DNA of 64,000 nt from Nemopilema nomurai (Eukaryota > Cnidaria > Scyphozoa > Rhizostomeae > Rhizostomatidae), in contig ML133454.1 of NCBI GenBank assembly GCA_003864495.1, positions 1,955,149-2,019,148 on the forward strand, written 5' to 3'. A program made the position numbers and the translations under genes. The notes beneath the pieces were generated by a model. The model saw only the letters and a list, made by a program, of their open reading frames with translations. It was not told the DNA's origin and made no database searches. Of the stretch, positions 1-12,200 are shown one piece after another (within the stretch, counting starts at the first letter, position 1; every line of letters starts with the position of its first letter).

Positions 1-3000
1 GCACATAGATGCGTCAACATACCCGGATCATACCGATGCGCGTGTCCACGAGGCTTCAAGGTTGCTGCGGACGGGAGAATGTGTGAAGGTGAGGAGGAGC
101 AGCTATCGTTCTCTGTACCTGAAATGCTTAACAAAGGATTTTTCTTTTAAGGACAGGGGAATGCATGGGGAGTTCCCGTTACCAAGCGATTGTTTGCCTT
201 ACCAATGCCTTTCCTAACATGGGTCTACTTCCCTGGTTTTCCCAGGTTTTGCAACGCAGCTGTTGCAGAGTCGAAAGCACTTAAATTTGTATGCTTCGCG
301 AGATCACTTATGTATGATTGAAGGCTTCTGATGACACATTGCAAGGTCGAGTGAGGACGACACATTTCATGCAAAAATCATAAGTCACGTATTAGGTTCA
401 AAGAGTGACGTGGTATTTTACTTTCTGTCTTGTTTTATGAACTCTAGCACACGATTTTGTGAAAGAGAATCTTTGCTGACAAAATTGCTCGCTCGTTTTC
501 TACATAGATATCGATGAATGCAAGACTTCAAAGAACACATGTTCTCAGATCTGCAAAAATATCCTTGGTGGCTTCCTCTGTCTCTGTGGCGAAGGATACA
601 GACAAATCGGAGGAAAATGCGTCGGTAAGATAAGATTTGTTTTACTCATTGCATTTCTTTTCTTAAGCTACAAAAATGTTTTGTTTTTCTATCAAGTTGA
701 AGTAATCTGAGTCAAGTCATTGTCCAAATCAATGCTACCGTTTTAAAAACCAAAAGGAGGAATGGGATTTTCATTTTAAGATCCATAAATGCTTGGAATC
801 GATGTGGCTTAGTTGTAAAATATATCAACCTGCCCCTGACGTTTTATTCAAAATTTTCGAATACTGCACACGTGTTTGATGCTGCGCAGTTCCCTACTTG
901 AAAGCATTTCCTAGCAAGAACTGATCTATGAGATTTGCCCAACAGACATTAATGAATGCAGTGAAAACAAGAACCTTTGCAAACCATTTGGAACTTGCCA
1001 GAACTTCGAAGGTGGATACAGGTGCCAGTGTACACCACCTTACATGCGAAGCAAGAACGGCAAGCTTTGCCAAGGTAAGAAAACTGGTATTCTTCAGTTT
1101 TATGCTTACGAATCAGAAATCATTTGTCTAGGGAATATTTATTTTGATGGTCATTTAGACTTCTGTTTTTGGCATTTATTTCATCCCTAATTAATCCACA
1201 GTAATGACATTAAACTCTAAGGGGTGGGGAATTGCTATTCTTGAATGTCTTTTGCTAAAATTTGGAGCGCGTTTGTTTGAATCTTTGATAAAAAAGTGCT
1301 TGACCTCTTCAACTTTCTCCTCCTAGATATGCGACGAGGATTGTGCTTTGCCAAGGTGCTTGAGGGCGTTTGCCAGGCTACCACCAAGAAAATGATGAAA
1401 GTTTCCGAAGGAGAATGTTGTTGCATGGGCGGTGCAGCTTGGGGACCAGCCTGCACACCTTGCCCCTTGAAAGGATCTGGTGAGTTTTTATGTTTGGCTC
1501 GCGTCGGTTTTCTTACAGCAACTTTTTGCATTTAGGGAATGCACAATGGTGCGTGTTTGAAAGCATTTCTATCGAACTTTAATGCTCAATTGTCTATATT
1601 TATTTTTATTTTTCTGGATGCTGCTATTTACATGTTTTATGAGAAGCTGGTGTATAAGCAGCTTGCTCTTGGCTAACCGACATAAAAAACTCTTGTACGA
1701 GAATAAAAATAAAGAAGCTTTTTAATAACTAGACATATTCATATCCAAAAAGACATTGCTCATTTCTTACTAAATCAAAATTTAAATTGGTCAATAGACC
1801 AATGTGTACGCCCATCTAGCAAGTGTATTTTGTTAATCTTCCCAAGGATTTAAATTATATATGATATATATTTTTTATGTATCTTGACGTTCATTTTCCA
1901 CCTCGTACTGATATCTTTTTTGATCGCTCTTCTTTGTTTTGCAGCTAAATACAATCTCATCTGCAGCAAACCTGTTGACTGTAAGCAACTTTATATACTG
2001 GTTCAGATTAATTTGTATTTTTTTCAATATTCAAAACTGGGTGCTTCTGTATTATTATGAAAGGCAAAGTATTGTGGATGAACTTCTTTCACAGCAGTTT
2101 AATTAAACTTTTGTGATGTTTACGTTTAACGTGACGGTAATTGAGTTAGACTACGACCTATTCACAAATGATTACTCCAATTGTCAAAAGCTAGTCCTAT
2201 AATAAATGTATTTTAATAAAGGATCGCGCACGGTGCTGTCAGACTAAAGTATCTTTTTCTAAATAGTTTGGTTTTTGCACAATCGAAATTGTGTGTAGAA
2301 CTGCTAGAGGGTGTATGTTTTTTGAATGAAATGCGTTAAATTTGCAGCTCTCAATGAATGCGACATGATCGCTGGCGCATGTGAGAATGGAAAGTGCATG
2401 AACACAGCCAATACATACATGTGCATGTGTAACCCTGGATTCAAGCTGTCGATGGACGGAAAGAAGTGCACAGGTGCGTAAAGACTCGCTCGATTTTTGT
2501 TGTGGATGTCAGTTCAGTTGTGCTTTTGCTTTTTGCGACACATAGAGATGCATCAGCCCTAAGTGAGTGAGTGAGTGAGTGAGTGAGTGAGTGAGTGAGT
2601 GAGTGAGTGAGTGAGTGAGTGAGTGAGTGAGTGAGTGGAAAGGAGTGAGCAAATTAAAAGAGAAGATAAAGAAAGTAAAAGAAATTAAAAAGGGAAATAA
2701 TAAAACGTCAAAGAAAAAACTTGATAAACGTATATCAATGTGGTAATACTATTAAGAACAGGCTAATTTACGGCCTACTTAATTTAGAGATCTAGTTGCA
2801 AGGAATGCTAATAAGAGGTTGATTAACCAATTTGAGTGCTTACCATTCTGATTGTTTACCATTCAGTGTGCTCACCATTTTCAGCTACTATGAAATCACA
2901 ATACAGGCAGCGTGTCATCCGAATTAAATGTCAGAGAAACATCACAAGCTTTCTTCATATATGTTTTATTCAGATTCTGACACTTTTTATCTTCCTTTTC

Positions 3001-5959
3001 AGACATTGATGAATGCGTAAGCAATCCATGCGAGCTTGGCTGTACCAATTTCAAAGGTGGATATGAATGCAAGTGTCGGGAAGGCTTCAGGTTTGATCAA
3101 AAGGAAAAGAAATGCGTCGGTAGGTGTTAAGCGTTGATTGCACCATCAATTAACTGTCATGTCGTCAAGTGTCGTGCCTTGTCGTGTCGTGCCTTGTCGT
3201 GTCGTGCCTTGTCGTGTCGTGTTGCATTTTATCATATCGTAAAGTGCCTAGTGGTTGTGTTGATTATTTTTAAGCAATTATCAATCAATCAATCAAATCG
3301 CAAGTCACAAAGCAACAAGGTCAATGCCTTTTTTCGTCGTTCTTAACACCCATGTATGTATTCATTCTTCATACATGTAACCATATTTTGCAACATTCAT
3401 TTCAGATATCGACGAATGCAAGTCAAATGCACACAACTGCGATCATAAATGTGTAAACACAGTTGGTTCCTTCAGATGTGCTTGCCCCGATGGCTATCAC
3501 AAGATGGGTGCTGCATGTGTTGGTACGTAGAACCTTTTCACAGACTACCTAACACTGATCGTTCCCAAATTCTTGTTCTAAGTATGATCCATTTTATGTT
3601 ATTTGAATCTAGAGAATGAATGTGTTTGCCATACATATAAGGGACACTAGTTCCATGGCATTTCGCGACTTTTCTATGACACCTTCTTATCGAACTATTG
3701 ATTCCCGTAGATACCGATGAGTGTCTTTACAACCAGTACATCTGTGGGTACGGCCACCAATGTATTAACACACCAGGAGGCTACACTTGCAGATGTCAAA
3801 TGGGATACATCTACGACAAAGAGAAGAAACAGTGTGTTGGTAGGTAACCACGATATGGCTAACCTTACGTAAAGGCTTTTAGATGGTGACACATTTAGAT
3901 AGATCTATTTTGCTTCCAGTGTAACCGAACGGTACTTTGCTGATGATAACTGGTCATTGTTTTGAAGTAGCAATCTTCAATGCCGCTCCAATGTATTTGT
4001 ATTTACATCAATCCGTTTTCATAGATATCGACGAATGCTATGGCAATACACAATGTCAGTATGGCTGCGAAAACACCGAAGGCTCTTACAGATGCAATTG
4101 TCCCAAAGGCTACTCTCGCCACTACTTCTACAATCAGTGTGTTGGTAAGAAACATTGTACTTTGCTATATGCTAAAAAACGACCACGTTTATGTACATGG
4201 AGAAATTTTCAAGGCACTAGAGCGTTTTTAAACTGCATTGAAGAATATCCCAAAGACGTTCTTGAAACACCAGCTTGTGTAATACATGCGTTGTGCTGTG
4301 TTTAAAATACGTGATTTGAGGTTTGCCGTAGTGAGGTCAAGTTGCAAACATTTCATCCTGGAGACTTTTAATTACCAGTATTGATATTTCTTTGAAACAT
4401 ATGCCATCTACTGCATAATATATAGCAAGCCAGATGATCAATGTTGTTTTTCTCCTCGTCGCAGATGTCAACGAATGTGACACTGGTGCTTGCGGAGGCA
4501 GCAGCAATTGTCAAAATGCACTCGGCTCCTACTCGTGCTCTTGTGGTTCCGGGTTCAACTTCAAGAACGGAGTTTGCAGAGGTAAACATTGCCATTGGTC
4601 CACACTTGTTTTTGCACCACTCCTTGCCTCATTTGCTTCCTTGTTTGTACAAGGTGTATTCATTGTTTGTAAGTCAAACTGTGTTCCTATTGGCTCTGAA
4701 CATCCTGGCTCTGAACTACCTGGCTCTGAACTACCTGGCGACCCAACAGCCTAGGCTGAGCAAACGTAGCAACGAGTTTTGTACGACGAAACTTTCGATT
4801 TTTTTTAGGTTTTCCACTTCGCTACTGATATTTCTGTTTTGTTTTTCTCCAGATGTTGACGAATGCAACCAAAACAATCCTTGCCAGTACAACTGCAAAA
4901 ACACAGACGGAGGATTCGAATGCGGATGCCCATATGGCCTTCGACCAAACCAAGGGTTAGTTATACCTAATGATTTTCTCATTTTGCATCTTTTGCCTAT
5001 TTTGGTTTAATTAACAATTGGTGAGTCATATTCACAACTAATTTTGTGAATAGAGATCATCCAGCTTCAATAATCGAGGTTTGAATTACAGTAATGCTGC
5101 TATTGTACCTGGTTTCTATTTTCCATGTTCTATTTACCAACTAAGGCGATTTTATTAAACCATCCCTCGAGCATCCACTGATCAATCTTCAAATGCATTT
5201 TTTATTGCACCAGCAAAAAGTCTCACATGTTGCATTATTATTACCAGACATTGCATCGTTGCAACTGGCATCACCTGTACTACCTGTGATGCTGGCGAGG
5301 ACGAATCCGTGCCTCTGCAAAAGGATGACGAGCCAACCACCTCCGCAGTGGCCAGCGCCGTAGGAAGCGACTCGCTGCCCCTTGTCAAGGAGGACTCCAC
5401 AGACTCCGGCTTCTTCCAGTCCAGCTTTTACCAACAGCAGACTGGTGGCTTCCAGTACCCACAAGGACAGTATCCTTCAGGCCAACAGCCCTACAATGCC
5501 TTCCAATCTGGTCGCAGTGGTCAGTTCAGTACTGGCTACTCTCCTTTCGGATACACTGGCGGCTCCAGCAACCTGTACAACAACCAAGGCTTTGGAGTCC
5601 GATCCCTGCGTTTCAGCCGAGGTGGCCGTAGCGGTAGAGGTCACGGTTTCAGAAAAGAGATGGTCCTCTCCTTTAGCAAGAACCTCAAGGCAACAGTACC
5701 GCTTCTTAAGTTCTTCCCAGCCATCAAGGGCCTGAAGCAGAAGATCGAGTACGTCATCACAGCTGGAAACGTAACATTGTTCCAAGTATCGGAGAAGGGG
5801 CGTTTAGGATACTTGCACTCGACGCAACCACTGAAGGAAGGTAGCTATGCATTGAAAATTGCCAGTAGAATCAAATCCGGCCAAGACGTAAACGAGGAAG
5901 CCAAATTGTGGTTCAATAAAAAGAAATTTAATTTGAAGTTAGTAATAAAGGTTGCTTAA
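1..5959 (+). CDS. FBN: Fibrillin-like extracellular matrix protein, 3' part (5' truncated by window edge)
   Basis: Structural glycoprotein of extracellular microfibrils, secreted and calcium-stabilised. Exons seen: 1-88, 508-624, 946-1074, 1327-1479, 1945-1980, 2348-2473, 3003-3119, 3406-3522, 3711-3839, 4025-4144, 4465-4581, 4853-4955, 5248-5959. Together they make an open frame of 687 residues ending in TAA. Most exons are phase 1-1 and encode one calcium-binding EGF module each, opening with D-I/V-D/N-E-C. Exon 1327-1479 is a TB (8-Cys) module with the hallmark CCC..G.AWG..C..CP. Order is 3 cbEGF, TB, short linker exon, 7 cbEGF, C-terminal exon. Seven cbEGFs after the last TB is the vertebrate fibrillin arrangement as I recall it. 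The last exon completes the final EGF, then has a Gln/Gly/Tyr/Ser-rich stretch, an Arg/Gly-rich stretch with minimal furin-type RxxR sites, and a C-terminal domain like that of fibrillins and fibulins (YVIxxGN, then SYALKIAS). Upstream exons lie outside the window. A fibulin is less likely because of the TB module. Confidence 0.88.
2562..2637. repeat. (GTGA)n microsatellite
   Basis: About 19 nearly perfect copies of the tetranucleotide GTGA inside a fibrillin-like intron. A simple repeat, probably length-polymorphic. Confidence 0.97.
3168..3222. repeat. 15-bp tandem repeat, GTCGTGCCTTGTCGT
   Basis: Just over three copies of a 15-bp unit built from GTCGTG and CCTT blocks, in the fibrillin-like intron that follows the exon ending at 3119. 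Confidence 0.9.
4689..4740. repeat. 16-bp tandem repeat, about 3 copies
   Basis: Three copies of a unit close to TGGCTCTGAACTACC in a fibrillin-like intron, between the exons ending at 4581 and starting at 4853. Confidence 0.85.
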
Positions 5960-6152
5960 TGCAGAGATGCCGATGGACACATAGCTAGGACTGTCCGCAG
6001 GCCCATGCCTTGCAGAAGAAGCAATTTTCCAACTTTTCTGTGACATATTTAGCATATCAAGAAGTTTCAATGGACATGGCATTAAGTTAATCTCAATTGT
6101 CAACTAACAATCGAGCGCTCTTACGTAATTAATTCTAGGAAGGATTCTATTG

Positions 6153-6631
6153 CTGCGTTTCATGTAAGAGGAAGTTAGTTCAAAATAGGCACTTGTTCCT
6201 TCTGTTACGCTTTCTTGCAACAACGACGTCATTCTTCTCGGGCAAATGCCCAGACCTCTTGTACCCCTGTTCATAGTGGCGGCTGGCTTTTTCTGGTAAT
6301 GCTACCGCTATAGACATTAGCGTAAATGTGGTTTTTGCTATTCAAATACCCCCCCCCCCCTCCCCCCTTACAACACTTGGCATTTATGCCTCTCTGATAA
6401 GGTTTGGTAGAGACAAGTTGGTGGAGAGTCCCAGTGACTGCCACCCGACGTCTTTTGAGTTCTCCTGCATCCTAATCTTTAGTCAGGAGGTTTGCTAGTG
6501 TACCTCAGCCCTAATGACAACAGTTCGGGGCACTGTGCCGTGGTGGAATGGGAGTCAAAGCCTGCTGACGGACAATCGTGCAACTCCCAGTGGTAGTGCC
6601 CCCCGGCACTGCCTCTTACATGAAAGCGTAG
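6153..6631. mobile_element. Possible MITE with imperfect terminal inverted repeats
   Basis: The left arm at 6153-6171 reads CTGCGTTTCATGTAAGAGG. The right arm at 6612-6631 is its reverse complement with one substitution and one extra base. The interior is more GC-rich than its surroundings and has no coding potential. It contains a poly-C run and two short copies of a GGCACTG motif. No clear target-site duplication was found, so an old or imperfect element is likely. A structured 3' UTR element is an alternative. Confidence 0.5.
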
Positions 6632-8167
6632 TGTTTTATATCGATTGGCAAGTCATGGACGTTTTATATTAGATGTTTCCGTATTATAGATTGTTTAGCA
6701 TTGTATAAAGAGGGGTTCTCGTAAGAATGTAACACTTTTTTGGATAGCCGGAACATAGTTTTTTTTATATATTTACCTTTGACTAGCAACTTTGTTGGTG
6801 CATTGAATAGGATTCTCTCAAAACATTTTGTATTTTTTCTATTTAATTATTTTGTTGTTAACCCGAGGTTTTTTCTTGTGTGTTTCTGTAACGTGAATTG
6901 GAAAAATGAAATGATGGGGTACAGGACCGGAGATTAGTATTTCAAAGGGAGGGAAAGGGGAGCGAAATGTGGAGATGAAGAGATTTAGTAAATTCCGCCA
7001 CCAGGCAAATTTCATCAGCTCGAAAAATATTTTGTATGACCGTGGAAGTACAGAAGACAGAAATAGACGTATCTCTATTTCATATTCCTATTGTCTAATC
7101 ACTGAACAATGACGGTTTTCCAATTTTTTGGTAAACATGACATGTCATCACATGTGTCATTAATTAGCATTGCCTAATGACACCATTAGAAAAATAGGTA
7201 TCCTGTCGCTGTATACGAAGAATGCCTCTACTCCGTTGATGCTTTATCGGCAGTTTCATAGCCACTGCCACACCCATAGTTCTAGTTCAAGGCCTTGGTT
7301 GATTTTTTGAATGGAAACCGTTATAAAGTTGTACTTGTCAAGGAAAGACGGTATCTCAGACTCTCTTACCAACTGAAAGTTGACAAAATTGCAAGCAGCG
7401 GTAATGGTTCAGCCACAACCGCACAACGTGATCATGTTCAGCTGGGCTTTTACTAACATGTGGCTTATATGAACAGAAAAATTCAAGAGCGTCAAATCAA
7501 AACAACAATATCTCAAGATTTTCACGCATTTCCACCGCACTCTTACAACCTCAAACGCTTCTCTATTGCAAATTTTGTCACGCAGTAACTTTTAATAATG
7601 ACTAAAATTAGAAGTTGAAAACAGGGCGTTCTAAATGCTATTCTATGCATACGCATTATCAATAGAAGCTGTTCTAGTTAACGTTTCTAGAAACTTCTTC
7701 TCGTGCGTAGAATCATAAATTTCCAGTCAAACACGATTTCGCTTGTAGATTCCACAGAACAATACCACCTGTATTTCACCAATAAAAGCTTTTATTGCCA
7801 CAATACCCATATCTAATTATCTTCTCTTATAAAGGATTGATTGTTTTTGCGAAAAGCTGTGCCAACTTCCCTTCTGGCAATGATACAATACTTCTTTGCA
7901 TCGTTGACTTCGTAATGACGTTGAGTCAACATCATTTCGTGGCCGCAAGCAATAGAAATCGGTACCGTAATTACAGGAAAATGAGCATGCCCTGCATAGC
8001 AAAAAAGTTACGGAAGAGCGTCTCTATACATATAAATATATATATGCTATGAGTAAATTATATTTATAAATATGCTATGAAGAGTGGTTCGATAAAATTG
8101 GGTAGCACCCTTGTGAAAGGAATTTTCCTTCTGTCAGCATCTGCCTTATGACCCACTACATATATAC

Positions 8168-8378
8168 GGGCCCGTTCGCACTGTAGCATCAAAACCTGAC
8201 AAAGTTAATCCATATTGTCTCATCTTCGAAGGCGGCACTGGATTGTCAGGAAACTGTATAATTGGTACAGTGCGAACGGAAATCTTACAGAGTTTGTCAG
8301 ATTTGAAAATGTTTCCTTAATTGGCGTGAGATTATCAACTTTGACAAACTAATGTCAAAACAAAGTGCGAACGGGCCC
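8168..8378. mobile_element. MITE with GGGCCCGTTCGCACT terminal inverted repeats (211 bp)
   Basis: The two ends are perfect 15-bp inverted repeats, GGGCCCGTTCGCACT at the left and AGTGCGAACGGGCCC at the right. TAC flanks both ends, a possible 3-bp target duplication. An internal AGTGCGAACGG-like copy near 8269-8279 suggests a nested or deleted arm. There is no coding capacity. The terminal sequence and 3-bp duplication would suit a PIF/Harbinger-type non-autonomous element, but the class is inference. Confidence 0.8.
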
Positions 8379-9275
8379 TACATATACAAAGAGTGAGAAG
8401 AGTTGCAACCGAAAAATGTTCTGAAAATATGGCTAAGAGAGAATTCTAAACAACAAGATTTTCGAGGTATTCTTTATTTACTGTTAAAAAATGGCACTGG
8501 GTCAAAGCGAATTCAAGTAAATAATTCTTAATCTCATAATAAACTGTGTTCATTCTCATGTCAGAATTTCGAACAACAAAAGTTGTTTCGTGCAAATGAC
8601 CTTTTACCACACGAGACTCGGTATTCCTTTCCAAGTCATACGACGTTTACACTACAAAATGTTTATTGAGCAAGCATGCTGCAATATAGAGAACATTCAA
8701 AACGCGCGGGGTCGAAGATATTTCTTTTCAAAGGTCTCTTTACACGTTATTTTGCTTTTCATATTCAGGTCAAACTCGCATCAAATTTACTACAAATTTT
8801 TGTGATCATACCGCGATCGTGTTAACGTTTTTCCAAGTTGCTTCAAATTGAACGAACCAGTAGGTATCAGTTCTTTATATTCCTATCATTGACGTTTAAT
8901 TCATGTCAGACTCAAACAGCAGCTCATTTCTATATTGTATAGCATCTCTATCTATTTCGGAGCTGTGTTTTCATCAGTGCATAGGACATCAAAAAAAGCT
9001 CTTCAAAATTTGTAATCCAGAGATAGAAGCAAGGACTATTTTGGTGCACATTTCTTATCAGTAGTCTGCAAGCCATTAATTTGCTGTATTTTCACTGCAA
9101 TTGATTGGCTTGATCAAAGCTTTCGATTGGTTCACTTTATATTCCCACTACCCAGTAATTGCGCGATGCCCAATGTCCAAGAGACATTATGGCCGCACCC
9201 CCATTAAGTAGCATTTAATTAAGAGCTCCTTTACAGCCTCGTGTCGTTCATAGTGCAATTTCAGGTGACGTAAAG

Positions 9276-12200
9276 ATGGCGGAAAGTTCTGGAGAAAAGG
9301 GGGCGGAGGCAGCTTCAACTAGCGATGTCAAGAGCCAAGAAGAAGTGGCTCCTGTTCCAAGTCAGTTTAGAGCAATCGTGTTGGGAGCAACTGGGGCTAC
9401 TGGACGCTATTTAGTCGGGGAGCTGCTTAACTCGAAGGTATCTGACGCAGGCTATGCCTAAATGAAAAAGGGCCTACCTTCTGGTTCGGCCACACGCAAG
9501 ATGCAAGGCAGTATTTACTTTTGGCGATTGAACAATTGATGAACAAAATGTATTCGAAGTTGTGTTTTCAAATAAAAAAAAGGGTAAAAGCTTGGTAATT
9601 TTCGAATGCTTGTAGTGCCTCCAAACTACAAATTTCCGATAAATTTTTAAAAAATTTACTGTACCTTAGGTTGTGTTCAGACTGGATGCTGTGATAAACC
9701 TGCATAACTAAGCGTTTTGTGGCCCATCCTAAATTTGATACTTCGTATTTCAAAATTTATGGCTGTAAACCTCTACACAATCATTGAAATAATTGCCTTT
9801 TTTGCTTTATTTTGGAATAAATACATCTCTCATTTCAAAGAAGGGAAACTCATCCCATACTTCAAAACTTGATTCCAATCACAATAGTTCAGAATAATCG
9901 TTTTGTGAGTTTTTGATAGCAGTTACCATCAAGCTTATTATTGCTATTCATCTGAATACACCCTAAGGTACAGTACTGGATTCACAAGTGCTAAGCACTT
10001 TTATGGTTGATGATGTTAATTTATTAAAACACAACTGCTCAGGAATTGACTTGACTATATGATAAAATGTCCGAAGGTATATTAGTAAGAAAATTGTTTC
10101 ATGTTTTATTTTTTATAGCATTTCAAAGAAATAACCCTGCTTGGAAGGAGAAAGTTTACAGAATTGCCTGAAGGTTTTGAAGCCAATCTTGAAGAGGAGG
10201 AGGCATCTGGACATTTGAAACAAATTACACAAGGTAAAGTTCTATGGCTTATATACTTCTTTAATGATCTGCATAAAAGGTATATATTTATTGGTATATT
10301 AATTTGTTTTTACCACTATTCATGTAGCCATTTATTTGTGTTGAAAATTATAAAATGATATGGGGCTCTTCCAGGCACAAGGTCATAATCTTGAAATGTT
10401 TTATTATATATTTATAGAAGAAATGGCTCAGTGACTCAATTTTACCATTTTTTAACAATTTTATTACAAGACAGTAGTATGGTAATTAGGGAAAGTTTTC
10501 ACCAGCGAAATAATATTCTTGAGTTTGTGTAAACCATTGGAAGACCATTCATTTTGATCCAATACTTATGTGACTGACATATTCTTCTAGATCTGGAAGA
10601 AGCTACAGAGGAAAACTCACTAAAATATTTCGAAGGAATGGATGCATACTTTACTTGTTTCGGTACCACAAGAGCATCTGCTGGTGGGAGTGTAAGCATC
10701 ACCAGATTTATTCTCTGATTAATCTTTTTTTAAAGAAGGCATACAATGAAAATAATTTGATTTCGTAGTATAATTGTAAAATATCATCCTTTTTCTATTT
10801 GATCTGCCACTGGGTGAAGTCAGTCCATGGGTTGAGCCATTTTTACCTACTTGCAAGAAATGTAAAATACAATTGGGTCTCCTTTTGAAAATATCTTTAA
10901 GAGCTGTAGTATGATCGCAATCAAGATGAAACAGTTGTCAGATCCATTGCTTTTCTACTGAAGGTAGACCACTTTTGCTGATGTCATTTACAACTAAAAG
11001 CTCTTGCCTGCTTCATTGATAGATGAGTGTTTGCAAATATGGCCTTAAACATTAGTCCAATGTTCCGTAACAAGCAAAGGGTAGTACATTGTTTGAGGGG
11101 CTCCATTCCTAATCACAGTATTGTAAGATATCCCACTCCTCTGGGTAACCTTTCACTAACCTGGTATGGTTCAACAAGATCACTTTCTCCATGACCCACA
11201 AACTCTTTATCAAGATTGGTGTAAAGGTGTTATTCAGAGAATAGACTCAGTATTTTTTATATAATCTGTATAAGCAGAGTAATCTCTAATTTTACTGCTG
11301 AAGTTAAATGAAAAATGATTCACTCTAGCATTGTTGTGCATGAAGTGAGTGATTAAGTGTGAAATACTATTTTTTCTGGTATACATTAATAACCTCCATG
11401 TTTAACAAGGCAGCCTTTTACTCATCTTTACTCATCTAATTACTTGAACCATTACCTTTACAATGTTTTTAAATATTAATCTATTAATCAAGGCTGCTCT
11501 TATCTAATTTTTCTTCTGTTCTTATCTAATGTTGTCAGGCCAATTTCAAACACATCGACTATGGTTATAATGTAAAGTTTGGTGAAATGGCTAAAAAAGC
11601 TGGTGTTCGATTTTGTTCCTTGCTGTCATCATCTGGTGCACATCCAAGAAGCTATATGTTCTATTTGAAAGTGAAAGGAGAGGTAAAGTAGATGGTTTCA
11701 TCCTCAAGCTTGGTAATGATTGGCTTTATCTATTTTTGGTGGAACATTTACTAGAATTCTTGTATATGTGGATGATATCTTGTGATTTACCCGTTTACTG
11801 CTTTTACTTTTAGCTTTATGCTTCTTTTTGTAGTTTCTTTTATGCTATGATAAACTAAAAAGTGATAGCTAATCACATCATCTTCTCCTATTTTGCCATT
11901 TATACTTTTAACCTAACTGTGTTGAACATCTTAATATTGAATCCTTTTGTAGATTGAGGAAGCCTTTACAAAGATGGATTTTCCACTCCTGTCAATTTTT
12001 CGTCCTGGTTTCCTAGACAGGAAACAGCATCAGCGTTTACTGGAAAAACTTGCAGGTAGATAACATGCCTATCCATTGTTTTTGTACCCTAAAATGACTC
12101 CATTGTAAAAGTAGAGCATTCACAGAAATTAAGAACCTATTTTGAATTATCAACCATTTTTGAATACTTGAGTACTTTTTGTTATACCAGTCTTAATTCA

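Larger units (their letters stand above)
5960..9275. other. Intergenic region between fibrillin-like gene and HTATIP2
   Basis: No convincing exon on either strand. The proximal part must include the fibrillin-like 3' UTR, but no clear canonical polyadenylation signal was found close to the stop. A poly-C tract lies near 6349-6366. Two inverted-repeat elements, listed separately, lie at 6153-6631 and 8168-8378. The final few hundred bases should hold the HTATIP2 promoter, but no specific motif can be supported. Confidence 0.6.
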
